Positions 43,101 to 50,547 of a DNA stretch of 64,000 nt are shown piece by piece. The stretch is taken from assembly GCF_026339955.1 (NCBI RefSeq), contig NZ_JAPEPW010000001.1:5079001-5143000 (forward strand), in the 5' to 3' direction. A program made the translations under genes and the position numbers. Each line of letters begins with the position of its first letter. Position 1 is the stretch's first letter. Origin of the DNA: Streptomyces sp. NBC_01549 (GTDB lineage Bacteria > Actinomycetota > Actinomycetes > Streptomycetales > Streptomycetaceae). Below the pieces are notes generated by a model, which saw nothing but the letters and a program-made list of their open reading frames with translations, had not been told where the DNA came from and did no database searches.

Positions 43101-43496
43101 GTGGTCTTCGACGGCTTCGTGGTGGGCGTCGAGGCCTGGCTGGACGCGCTCGAGGGGCTGCATGAGTCCGCCCTGGAGAAGGTGCGGCAGGCGCTGGCGC
43201 GGGCGGGCGACCCGTTGTCGCAGATCCTCACCCCGCACATGTCCTCCGCGCATCTGACCACCGCCGCCATCGCCCTCACCGGCCTGGACGGCGGCCGCCG
43301 TGTGCGCGACGCGGCCGTGCTGCTCGGGGCCGCCGACCATCTGCTGCCGCCCGGGCACTTCGTGGGCCCGATGGAGGACGAGGTGCGCGCGCAGGCGGAG
43401 GCCGACGTACGGGCCGTGCTGGACGACGCGACGTACGAGGCCGCGTACGCCGAGGGCGGCGGGCTCTCCCTGGAAGAGGCCGCCGCCCTCGTATGA
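40173..43496 (+). CDS. AfsR/SARP-type regulator: BTAD + NB-ARC ATPase + TPR
   Basis: 1,107 residues from GTG 40173. An OmpR-like DNA-binding domain (about 1-90; VLGGARLRALLTVLALRPGRTV, GALQALVGRLRRALG) is followed by the bacterial transcriptional activation domain (to about 245). The ATPase has Walker A GPGGAGKTR (about 310), RMLIVLDNCEHV and LPLAIELAAARLRML. A long TPR-like C-terminal half completes it. Such proteins activate secondary-metabolite or transporter genes. Convergent with a DrrAB-type exporter. GAGAAT sits 6 nt before the GTG, a possible weak leaderless -10. Confidence 0.88.
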   Translation: MRYRILGTTQALRPDGTPVVLGGARLRALLTVLALRPGRTVPAAVLVDEVWDGDPPADASGALQALVGRLRRALGPDAVDSGDGGYRLAAGADDIDLHRFERLAGEGVRALADGDPTKAAEALDGALALWHGPALADLPDRTAESARWETRRLDVRRARLTAALTLGHAEQSLPELTALCDLHPLDEPLHVLRLRALRDAGRPAEALAAYESVRELLADRLGSDPGPELRALHRELLSPADGGGGAHAQGPRPGAAGRTESHPPPAGRGRSAPPPPGNLRARLTSFVGRAADIDTIRGDLAAARLVTLLGPGGAGKTRLSQEAAETMADTAPDGVWLAELAPVDDPKAVPEAVLTAVGARETVLRGAGAEEMRAAADRHDDPLQRLAEHCAKRRMLIVLDNCEHVVDAAARLVEALLQRCPGLTVLATSREPLGVPGELLRPVEPLPEPFALRLLADRGAAARPGFRVEDDPAATAEICRRLDGLPLAIELAAARLRMLTPRQIADRLDDRFRLLTSGSRTVLPRQQTLRAVVDWSWDLLDEDERDVLRRLSVFAGGCDLAAAEAVCGPAALEALGSLVDKSLVVAAPSGDGEMRYRLLETVGEYAGERLDESGQRPAAERAHLTHYRELARTTDPQLRGRGQRAAIERLETESENIRAALQHAVAARDEQEALCLVLSLAWYWQMRDLRLMARHWSREVMALGPDPFDGPVRPAAPLVESCTDAPPPMRPEVLEEARRGVHLVHLSCMDMDMAAWGTPQAKRKLRVISETYRPGQPQTCRSPGNLWFYALILTSDMERMRAVIDATVQTCRELGYGWELAVSLQMRANILANRATWAGDATRDADEALELFTRLGDAWGAAEALSARGEAHERRGEFALAAADYTEAMTHAEGLGAHAQTAVLNTRLGTVLIESGDTERGERLLREVLERGEGAYNEAMPASRLFLSMWLGRSGRVAEAREQMRLLRANFEAVTFVVFDGFVVGVEAWLDALEGLHESALEKVRQALARAGDPLSQILTPHMSSAHLTTAAIALTGLDGGRRVRDAAVLLGAADHLLPPGHFVGPMEDEVRAQAEADVRAVLDDATYEAAYAEGGGLSLEEAAALV

Positions 43497-43532
43497 CGCG
43501 GACCGGGGGTTTCCGTGTCCTGTGGACGAACG

Positions 43533-44411
43533 TCAGCTCTTGGTGCGGAACTTGTGGATCGCGATCGGCGCCATGACCAAGGTGAGTCCTGCCGTCCAGG
43601 CGAGGGTCACCCACAGGCTGTGCGTGACCGGTCCGCCCACCATCAGGCCGCGTGTGGTGTCCGCGAGCGCGGACAGCGGGTTGTAGTCGGTGAAGGCCTG
43701 CAGCCAGCCGGGCATGGTCCCGGTCGGCGAGAAGATGGACGAGCCGAACTGCAGGGGCATCAGCACCAGGAAGCCCATCGCCTGCACGGACTGCGCGTTC
43801 TTCATCGTCACCCCGAGGACCAGGAAGATCCACATCAGGGACGAGCCGAAGAGGACGGAGAGCCCCACAGAGGCGAACAGACCCGGCCAGTTCGTGATGT
43901 CGAAGCCGACCAGCACGCCGACGATCATGAGGATCGTCGTCGCGACGAGCATCCGCATCAGCTCCACCACGATCTTGGCGAAGAGCACCGAGCCCTGGCC
44001 GATCGGCAGGGTGCGGAAGCGGTCCATCACTCCCTTCTGGAAGTCCTCGTTGAAACCGGTGCCGACGGCCGTCGCGATGTTCATGGCCGTCATGGCCATC
44101 AGACCGGGCACCACGTACTGGACGTACGCGTCCTGTCCGCCGCCCAGCGACTGCCCGATGGAGCCGCCGAAGACGTACACGAACAGCAGGGTGAAGATGA
44201 CCGGCATCAGGACGGCGTCGAACATCGACTCCGGGTCCTGGCGGATCCACAGCAGGTTGCGGCGGACGAGGGCGCCGATGTGGCGCGCGTGCGCGCGGGG
44301 CGAGATACGGGGGTCGCCCTGAGCGGCGAGGGGGGCTTCGGCGACAGAAGGGAGGTGCGCGGCGGAGCCGCCCCTTGGAAGGGTGGTGGTGGGCGACGGG
44401 CGGGCACTCAT
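43533..44411 (-). CDS. ABC-2 permease, DrrB type
   Basis: 292 residues from ATG 44411. Six helices follow a cytoplasmic head; FDAVLMPVIFTLLFVYVFGG, NEDFQKGVMDRFRTLP and the late SPTGTMPGWLQAFTDYNPLS are typical of daunorubicin-exporter-type permeases. The ATG overlaps the ATPase stop by 4 nt (ATGA), so the two genes are translationally coupled. Exports an unknown amphiphile, possibly giving self-resistance. Confidence 0.9.
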   Translation of the reverse strand: MSARPSPTTTLPRGGSAAHLPSVAEAPLAAQGDPRISPRAHARHIGALVRRNLLWIRQDPESMFDAVLMPVIFTLLFVYVFGGSIGQSLGGGQDAYVQYVVPGLMAMTAMNIATAVGTGFNEDFQKGVMDRFRTLPIGQGSVLFAKIVVELMRMLVATTILMIVGVLVGFDITNWPGLFASVGLSVLFGSSLMWIFLVLGVTMKNAQSVQAMGFLVLMPLQFGSSIFSPTGTMPGWLQAFTDYNPLSALADTTRGLMVGGPVTHSLWVTLAWTAGLTLVMAPIAIHKFRTKS

Positions 44412-45442
44412 GCGGAGACCTCCTCGTAGACACGGGCGGGGGTCTCGTCCTGCGGGGCACTGGCCTTGTGGCCGGTGAGGGACAGGAACACCTCGTCCAG
44501 ACTGGGCAGTTCGGTGGAGATGGAGCCGATCGTGATGCCGCGCGCGGTGACCGCGCCGACCACGGCGGTGAGCTGTTCGTCGCTGAGGATCGGGACCAGC
44601 ACGGTGCCGGTCTCGGTGTCCACGACCGAGGCGGCGAGACCGGTGAGGCCCAGCTCGTCGAAGAGCGTGGCCAGCGGGCGCAGCTCCAGCGGGTCCACCG
44701 GGCGGATGCGCAGCGTACGGCCGCCGACCCGGGCCTTCAGCTCGTCGATCCGGCCGCTGGCGACGATCTTGCCGCGGTCGATGACCGTGAGCTCGGAGGC
44801 CAGTTGCTCGGCCTCCTCCATGTACTGGGTGGTGAGCAGCACGGTGGCGCCGTCCGCGACCATCCGCTTGACCTCCTTCCACACCTCGTTGCGGGTGCGC
44901 GGGTCGAGCCCGGTGGTCGGTTCGTCCAGATAGAGGACGGACGGGTGGCCGATCATGGAGGCGGCGAGGTCGAGACGGCGGCGCATACCGCCGGAGTACG
45001 TCGATGTCGGGCGCTTGGCCGCCTCGGTGAGCGAGAAGCGCTCAAGGAGCTCGTCGGCGCGCCGGCGGGCGTCCTTGCGGGGCAGGTCGAGCAGCCGCCC
45101 GATCATGTACAGGTTCTCCCAGCCGGGGAGCTTCTCGTCGACCGAGGCGTACTGACCGGTCAGGCCTATCACTCGGCGCAGCTGGCGGGGCTGGGTGAGC
45201 ACGTCGTAGCCGGCGACGGTGGCCCGGCCGGAGTCGGGGGTGATGAGGGTGGACAGGATACGGACGAGGGTGGTCTTGCCGGCACCGTTGGGACCCAGCA
45301 CCCCGAGGACGGTTCCCTCGCGAACGTCCAGGTCCACGCCGTCCAGTGCCTTGGTCTCGCCGTAGTGCTTGACCAGCCCCCGCACGGAGACGGCGCTGCG
45401 GGCGCCGCTGTCGGGGTTCTTGTCGATTCGCGTCATGCCCAT
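44408..45442 (-). CDS. ABC transporter ATPase, DrrA type
   Basis: 344 residues from ATG 45442 (GGGGG 11 nt upstream; ATG 45436 is an alternative). Walker A is GPNGAGKTT, Q-loop LTGQYASVDEKLPGWENL, signature YSGGMRRRLDLAASM, Walker B VLYLDEPTTGLD, and the H-loop His is replaced by Gln (TTQYMEEAE), as is normal in DrrA-type ATPases. The C-terminal domain (about 230-330; SLDEVFLSLTGH) is also DrrA-like. First gene of a two-gene exporter operon converging on the AfsR-like gene. Confidence 0.92.
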   Translation of the reverse strand: MGMTRIDKNPDSGARSAVSVRGLVKHYGETKALDGVDLDVREGTVLGVLGPNGAGKTTLVRILSTLITPDSGRATVAGYDVLTQPRQLRRVIGLTGQYASVDEKLPGWENLYMIGRLLDLPRKDARRRADELLERFSLTEAAKRPTSTYSGGMRRRLDLAASMIGHPSVLYLDEPTTGLDPRTRNEVWKEVKRMVADGATVLLTTQYMEEAEQLASELTVIDRGKIVASGRIDELKARVGGRTLRIRPVDPLELRPLATLFDELGLTGLAASVVDTETGTVLVPILSDEQLTAVVGAVTARGITIGSISTELPSLDEVFLSLTGHKASAPQDETPARVYEEVSA

Positions 45443-45603
45443 CAAGGTGCCAGCCCCCACCGACAAACCACCTACAGCTCACCTACAGCGCCGTACGCTC
45501 GCCGATATATCGCCGACAGTGGTGGGTCTTTACGGGGAGTCTGGGGGAGGAGCCCCCAGGGGATGGGAACGGGTAGGGGCGGCGGGGGCGAAAACAAACG
45601 GGC

Positions 45604-45636
45604 GCAGCCCGCCGACGGGGGAAATCGGCGGGCTGC
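45604..45636 (-). terminator. Terminator of panB
   Basis: GCAGCCCGCCGA (45604-45615) pairs exactly with 45625-45636. On the reverse strand the hairpin is followed within a few nt by TTTGTTTT, a good T-tract. It lies 35 nt past the panB stop. Confidence 0.85.
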
Positions 45637-45670
45637 TTGGTGCCGCAGTGGTTCAGTGACCGTCCGGCGC

Positions 45671-46558
45671 TCAGTGGACCGAGTGCTCCTCGAGAGGGAA
45701 CGTTCCGCCGACGACGTCGTCCGCGAACGCGCGCGCCGCGTTGCCCATGACCTCGCGCAGATCGGCGTACTTCTTCACGAACTTCGGCATCCTGCCGCCG
45801 GTGAGACCGAGCATGTCGGTCCACACCAGGACCTGCGCGTCGGTCTCCGGACCCGCGCCGATGCCGACGGTCGGGATGTGCAGGGTGCGGGTGACCTCGG
45901 CGGCGAGCTCCGCCGGGACCAGCTCCAGGACGACCGCGAACGCGCCCGCGTCCTGGACCGCCTTGGCGTCGCGCAGCAGCTGCTGGGCGGCCTCCTCGCC
46001 GCGGCCCTGGACGCGGTAGCCCATGGAGTTCACGGACTGCGGGGTCAGGCCGATGTGCGCCATCACGGGGATGCCGGACTCCACGAGCAGCTCGATCTGG
46101 CGGTGCGAGCGCTCGCCGCCCTCCAGCTTCACCGCGCCGACCCCGGCCTCCTTGACCAGCCGGGTGGCGGAGCGCAGCGCCTGGACGGGGCCCTCCTGGT
46201 ACGACCCGAAGGGCAGGTCGCCGACGATCAGGGCGCGGCTGGTGCCGCGTACGACCGCGGCGGAGAGCATGGTCATCTCGTCGAGGGTGACGGGGACGGT
46301 CGTCTCGTACCCCAGGTGGCAGTTGCCCGCCGAGTCACCGACGAGCATGACCGGGATGCCGGCCTCGTCGAAGACGGACGCGGTCATCGCGTCGTAGGCG
46401 GTGAGCATCGGCCACTTCTCGCCGCGCTCCTTGGCTGTGGTGATGTCGCGGACCGTGATGCGGCGGGTGCTCTTGCCTCCGTACAGCGCCTTGCTGCTGT
46501 CGGTGGTCGCCCGCGCACCCTCCGCGGACTGCTTCGGGGCAGCCGAAAGCTGCGTCAT
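45671..46558 (-). CDS. panB: 3-methyl-2-oxobutanoate hydroxymethyltransferase (PanB)
   Basis: 295 residues. It makes ketopantoate from 2-oxoisovalerate with methylenetetrahydrofolate, the first pantothenate/CoA step. WPMLTAYDAMTASVFDEAGI, LVGDSAGNCHLGY (metal Asp), VVRGTSRALIVGDLPFGSYQ, AVKLEGG and MAHIGLTPQSVN are all family motifs. ATG 46558 has AAGGAG at 8 nt; a longer head to 46578 is possible. Complete; other pan genes are not in the window. Confidence 0.95.
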   Translation of the reverse strand: MTQLSAAPKQSAEGARATTDSSKALYGGKSTRRITVRDITTAKERGEKWPMLTAYDAMTASVFDEAGIPVMLVGDSAGNCHLGYETTVPVTLDEMTMLSAAVVRGTSRALIVGDLPFGSYQEGPVQALRSATRLVKEAGVGAVKLEGGERSHRQIELLVESGIPVMAHIGLTPQSVNSMGYRVQGRGEEAAQQLLRDAKAVQDAGAFAVVLELVPAELAAEVTRTLHIPTVGIGAGPETDAQVLVWTDMLGLTGGRMPKFVKKYADLREVMGNAARAFADDVVGGTFPLEEHSVH

Positions 46559-46753
46559 CGCAACGGCTCCTTCTGTCATCTCGAGGCGCCCTGACGGCGT
46601 CCCCGGATCCCCTACATGGTGGCACCTCGTGCCACCGGGTGCCAGACCGGGGCGAGCGACGCGCGTCTCCCGTCCGCCGGTGCTCCACCGGTGCTCCGCG
46701 GGGACACGGGCGGTCGGAGGCCATCTCTTCGTAAGGTCTCTGTAAAGTATTTT

Positions 46754-46776
46754 CGATACGAGACGGTCCCGTATCG
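46754..46776. promoter_or_regulatory. TetR-type operator of the QacA-like exporter
   Basis: A 23-bp near-palindrome: CGATACGAGAC (46754-46764), one centre base, then GTCCCGTATCG (46766-46776); 10 of 11 positions pair. It lies just upstream of the -10-like TAGGCT (46785-46790), where a repressor would block RNA polymerase. The likely ligand is the TetR protein encoded at 48443. Confidence 0.65.
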
Positions 46777-46797
46777 GAAATCGATAGGCTCCGCCCC

Positions 46798-48390
46798 ATG
46801 ACAACTCCCGCAGCTCACGCCGAACGGCGCGTGCCCGAAGAGGTACATCGGCGCCGCTGGGCCATTCTCGGCGTGCTCATGCTCAGCCTGTTGATAGTGG
46901 TGCTGGACAACTCCATCCTCAACGTCGCGATCAAGACGATCTCGACGCCGGCGCCCACCGGACTCGGCGCCACCCAGAGCGAGCTGGAGTGGGCCATCAA
47001 CGCCTACACGCTCGTCTTCGCGGGGCTGCTCTTCACCGCGGGCCTCTTCGGCGACCGGTTCGGCCGCAAGAAGGTCCTGCTCGCCGGACTCGCCGTCTTC
47101 GGCACCGGGTCGGCGCTGGCCGCGGAGGCCGGCTCGCCCGTCCAGCTCATCGTCTTCCGCGCGGTGATGGGCTTCGGCGCCGCCTTCGTGATGCCCGCCA
47201 CCCTCGCCGTCCTCATGAACGTCTTCGAGCGCGAGGAGCAGCCCAAGGCCATCGGCATCTGGGCCGGCGGCGTCGGCATCGCCATCGCCATCGGCCCGAT
47301 CACCGGCGGCGTGCTCCTCGCCCACTTCTGGTGGGGCTCGGTCTTCCTCATCAACGTGCCGATCGTGCTGCTGGCGCTCGGCCTGATGTTCTGGCTGGTC
47401 CCGGACTCCCGCGACCCGAACCCCGGCCGCATCGACCTCGTCGGCGTGGTCCTCTCGGTCATAGGGCTCGTCCTGCTCGTCTACGGCATCATCAAGGGCG
47501 GCCAGCTGGCCTCCTTCACCGACGCGGCGGTCCTCGCGACCATCGGCGCCGGAATCGCCGTCCTCGCCTGCTTCGTCATCTACGAGAAGCGCAGCGACCA
47601 TCCGTCCATCGACATCACCTACTTCAAGAACAAGGTCTTCTCGGCCGCCATCGCCGCCATCGCGCTCGTCTTCTTCGCGATGATGGGCGTGACCTTCTTC
47701 TCCGTCTTCTACACCCAGAGCGTGCGGGGCTACTCGCCGCTGAAGACCGGTGTGCTGCTGCTGCCGCTCGCCGCGGCCCAGCTCTTCTTCGCACCGCGCG
47801 CCCGCCTCGTCGTCGACCGCTTCGGCAACCGGGCCACCTGCACGGCGGGCCTGCTGCTCCTCGGCGCGATGCTCGGCGCCTTCGCGACCCTGGACGCGCA
47901 CACGCCGATCTGGCTCCTCGAGGTCATCTTCTTCCTCATGGGCGCCGGCATGGCGCACATCATGACCCCGACCAGCGTCGTCATCATGCAGGCCCTGCCG
48001 CGCGAGAAGGCGGGCTCCGCCTCCGCCCTGAGCAACGTCTTCCGTCAGGTCGGTGGTGCCCTCGGCATCGCGGTCCTCGGCTCGGTCCTGTCCTCGGCCT
48101 ACCGCAACGGCATCGAGGACAAGCTCACCGTCCTCCCGGCCGGCCTGCGGCACACCGCGGGCGAGTCCATCGAGGCCACGCTCGGCGTCGCCGCCAAGCT
48201 CGGCCCCCGGGGCGACGCGCTCGTCACCCCGGCCAACGACGCCTTCCTGCACGCCATGCACGTCACCGCCCTGTGCGGTGCGGGTATCGCGCTGGTCGGC
48301 GCCGTGATCGTGGCCCTGTTCCTGCCGGGCCGCAGTTCGACCCCGGAACAGGGCAAGGAGGAGACGGAGTTGGTGGCCGCCGAGCACTGA
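46798..48390 (+). CDS. MFS multidrug exporter, DHA2/QacA-EmrB type (14 helices)
   Basis: 530 residues. First-helix motif MLSLLIVVLDNSILNVAIKTI, motif A GLFGDRFGRKKVLL, motif C GIAIAIGPITGGVLL and LFLIN-type SVFLINVPIVLLAL are those of DHA2 drug:proton antiporters. The late loop has ALPREKAGSASALSNVFRQVGGALGIAVLGS. TAGGCT is 7 nt before the ATG with no ribosome site, suggesting leaderless initiation. Followed at 53 nt by a TetR gene, presumably its repressor. Confidence 0.92.
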   Translation: MTTPAAHAERRVPEEVHRRRWAILGVLMLSLLIVVLDNSILNVAIKTISTPAPTGLGATQSELEWAINAYTLVFAGLLFTAGLFGDRFGRKKVLLAGLAVFGTGSALAAEAGSPVQLIVFRAVMGFGAAFVMPATLAVLMNVFEREEQPKAIGIWAGGVGIAIAIGPITGGVLLAHFWWGSVFLINVPIVLLALGLMFWLVPDSRDPNPGRIDLVGVVLSVIGLVLLVYGIIKGGQLASFTDAAVLATIGAGIAVLACFVIYEKRSDHPSIDITYFKNKVFSAAIAAIALVFFAMMGVTFFSVFYTQSVRGYSPLKTGVLLLPLAAAQLFFAPRARLVVDRFGNRATCTAGLLLLGAMLGAFATLDAHTPIWLLEVIFFLMGAGMAHIMTPTSVVIMQALPREKAGSASALSNVFRQVGGALGIAVLGSVLSSAYRNGIEDKLTVLPAGLRHTAGESIEATLGVAAKLGPRGDALVTPANDAFLHAMHVTALCGAGIALVGAVIVALFLPGRSSTPEQGKEETELVAAEH

Positions 48391-48442
48391 CAGGGCGCGG
48401 CAGGGAGAATTGCGCCAGCACCACCAAGGAAGGGAGCGACAC

Positions 48443-49063
48443 ATGAGCCTCGCGGACAGCCGAACCAGGCAGGAGGGTTCCCCCCGGGGGCGCCCCCGCA
48501 GCGAGGCCGTGGAGCGCTCCATCATCGAGGGCGCGATAAAACTCCTGGAGGACGGCGTCCCCCTCGGGGAGATCTCCATCGAGCGCCTGGCCCGGACCGC
48601 GGGCGTCGGCAAGGCGACCATCTACCGCCGTTGGAGCGGCAAGGAGGAACTCTTCGTCGACGTCATGCGCGCCACCGAGCCTCCGGACGCCGAACTCCCG
48701 GGCACCTCGATGCGCGACGACCTGATAGCCCTTCTGGAGCCGCTGCGCCAGCGGGGCCTGGCCAGCCGCTCCTCGGCGCTCCTGCACAACGTCTACGCCC
48801 AGATCAAGTCCAGCCCCAAGATCTGGGCCGCGTACCAGGCGATCGTCATCGAACCGCGGCGCCTGACCACCTTCGAGGTCCTGCGCCGCGGACAGCGGGA
48901 CGGTGAACTCCGCGACGACGTGGACATCGAGGTCATCAACGACCTCTTCGTCGGACCCATGCTGGTCCGCGCCGTCATGCGCCCGGACGCCGAACTCCCC
49001 GAGAACCTGGCCGAACAGATCGTCGACACGGTACTCGCGGGACTGCGCCCCGCCGGAACCTAG
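48443..49063 (+). CDS. TetR-family repressor of the adjacent exporter
   Basis: 206 residues from ATG 48443 behind AAGGAAGGGAG. Helix-turn-helix at about 40-62 (ISIERLARTAGVGKATIYRRWSGKEELF); the C-terminal domain resembles the TetR_C_11-type group often linked to drug exporters. Downstream of the DHA2 exporter and likely in one transcript, so it can repress both through the operator at 46754. Its TAG stop is the TAG of the CTAG that opens a repeat-element end at 49060. Confidence 0.88.
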   Translation: MSLADSRTRQEGSPRGRPRSEAVERSIIEGAIKLLEDGVPLGEISIERLARTAGVGKATIYRRWSGKEELFVDVMRATEPPDAELPGTSMRDDLIALLEPLRQRGLASRSSALLHNVYAQIKSSPKIWAAYQAIVIEPRRLTTFEVLRRGQRDGELRDDVDIEVINDLFVGPMLVRAVMRPDAELPENLAEQIVDTVLAGLRPAGT

Positions 49064-49080
49064 GGCCTGTCCGGCGGATC
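49060..49080. repeat. Solo end of the CTAGG(A/G)CCTGTCCGG repeat family
   Basis: CTAGGGCCTGTCCGGCGG begins at 49060, overlapping the TetR stop codon. It matches the ends of the 250-bp element at 55410-55659 and the end at 58698-58715. No matching second end is found in the following 235 nt, which otherwise hold no gene. Confidence 0.6.
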
Positions 49081-49298
49081 GTGCCACAGACCTGGTTCAC
49101 CCGCTCGGCGGGCGGCGCGAAATGTGCGCGTTTCGTCACAGAGGCCGCACTCCGACCCCGTATTCGGAACCCCGGACACCGAGTTGTTCGTCCTGATGCC
49201 CGTACGGCCGTCCCGGTACGGCGAGAACGACGCCGATCATCCCCTAGGGTCGTAGCCGAGGGGCTGACGGTGTGCACGGCAGGTTGTGAGGCGACGGT

Positions 49299-50357
49299 AT
49301 GGCGCAGGCGTACATGACGGAGACAGGCAGCGACGGCTCAGGGCCCGAGCGCCGAGGTCCCCGGCTTCGGCGTCTGCTCGACAAACTCCGGCGCCGGCTG
49401 GCCGCCTGGCGGGGCGACCGCGGCATCTGGCGCCGCGGACTGATCCTCGCCGCGCTCGCTCTGATCCTCGCCCTGGTGATGCTGCTGCACGCGCGGATCC
49501 CCAACAGGATCGGCAACCTGGGCAGTCTCACCGAGACGTTCCTGCCGTGGTTCGGCATCCTCATCCCCGTCCTGCTGGTCCTCGGCTTCGTACGGAAGTC
49601 CGCGACCGCCCTGATCGCCGTCCTGTTGCCCGCGATCGTCTGGCTGAACCTGTTCGGCGGACTGCTCATCGACCGGACCGGTGCCGGCGGCGACCTGACC
49701 GTCGCCACGCACAACGTCAACGCGGAGAACCCGGACCCCGCCGGCACCGCCCGTGACGTGGCCGCGTCCGGCGCCGACGTGGTGGCCCTGGAGGAGTTGA
49801 AGGCCGGGGCGGTCCCCACGTACGAGAAGGCGCTCGCCCCGACGTACAGGTACCACTCCGTGCAGGGCACCGTCGGGCTGTGGAGCAAGTACCCGCTGAC
49901 CGGCATCAAGCCCGTCGACATCAAGCTGGGCTGGACCCGCGCGATGCGCGCCACGGTGACGACCCCGAACGGCCAGGTCGCGGTGTACGTCGCCCATCTG
50001 CCCTCGGTCCGGGTGAAGATGGAGGCCGGGTTCACCGCCCGCCAGCGCGACCGGAGCGCCGACGCGCTCGGCGAGGCGATCGCCGACGAGCCGCTGAAGA
50101 GGGTCGTCCTGCTCGGCGACCTCAACGGCACGATGAACGACCGCGCGCTGAACGCCGTCACCTCGCAGATGCGCTCCACCCAGGGCGCGGCGGGCAGCGG
50201 CTTCGGGTTCAGCTGGCCGGCGTCGTTCCCGATGGCCCGGATCGACCAGATCATGGTCAGGGACATCGAGCCGGTCACCTCATGGACCCTGCCCGAGACC
50301 AGCAGCGACCACCTCCCGATCGCCGCCCGCGTCAAGGTCACGGCAACCGGGTCTTAA
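49299..50357 (+). CDS. VanJ-like membrane endonuclease/exonuclease/phosphatase-fold protein
   Basis: 352 residues. After a basic head come three membrane helices (about 48-65, 85-100, 105-122), then an extracytoplasmic EEP domain: VATHNVNAENPDP (Asn), VVALEEL (Glu), YVAHLPSVRVK (His), LLGDLNGTMND (Asp/Asn), RIDQIMV and SSDHLPIAARV (Asp-His). This topology is that of VanJ, linked in S. coelicolor to teicoplanin resistance and probably acting on undecaprenyl-linked lipids. That role is inferred here, as no van genes are adjacent. Confidence 0.85.
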   Translation: MAQAYMTETGSDGSGPERRGPRLRRLLDKLRRRLAAWRGDRGIWRRGLILAALALILALVMLLHARIPNRIGNLGSLTETFLPWFGILIPVLLVLGFVRKSATALIAVLLPAIVWLNLFGGLLIDRTGAGGDLTVATHNVNAENPDPAGTARDVAASGADVVALEELKAGAVPTYEKALAPTYRYHSVQGTVGLWSKYPLTGIKPVDIKLGWTRAMRATVTTPNGQVAVYVAHLPSVRVKMEAGFTARQRDRSADALGEAIADEPLKRVVLLGDLNGTMNDRALNAVTSQMRSTQGAAGSGFGFSWPASFPMARIDQIMVRDIEPVTSWTLPETSSDHLPIAARVKVTATGS

Positions 50358-50409
50358 CCTCCTGGAATACTGGGCCTGCGAGACTTTGTTCCACAGGTGA
50401 ACTTACGGA

Positions 50410-50435
50410 GCCCGTGCACACCGGTGTGCACGGGC
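50410..50435. promoter_or_regulatory. Perfect 26-bp palindrome upstream of an MFS gene
   Basis: The half GCCCGTGCACACC is followed directly by its exact complement. It lies 53 nt after the VanJ-like stop and 112 nt before the MFS start. With no loop it is more operator-like than terminator-like, but a cruciform or terminator role is possible. Confidence 0.6.
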
Positions 50436-50547
50436 GCATCCGTGCGTGTGTGCGCTCCCGGCCACGGTGGTGCACGCCCACGAAGCCGGGCACGTCCCCG
50501 CCCGTCCGGTTCTCCCTTTTGCACTCCGCTCTTCTGAAAGGCCCCTC

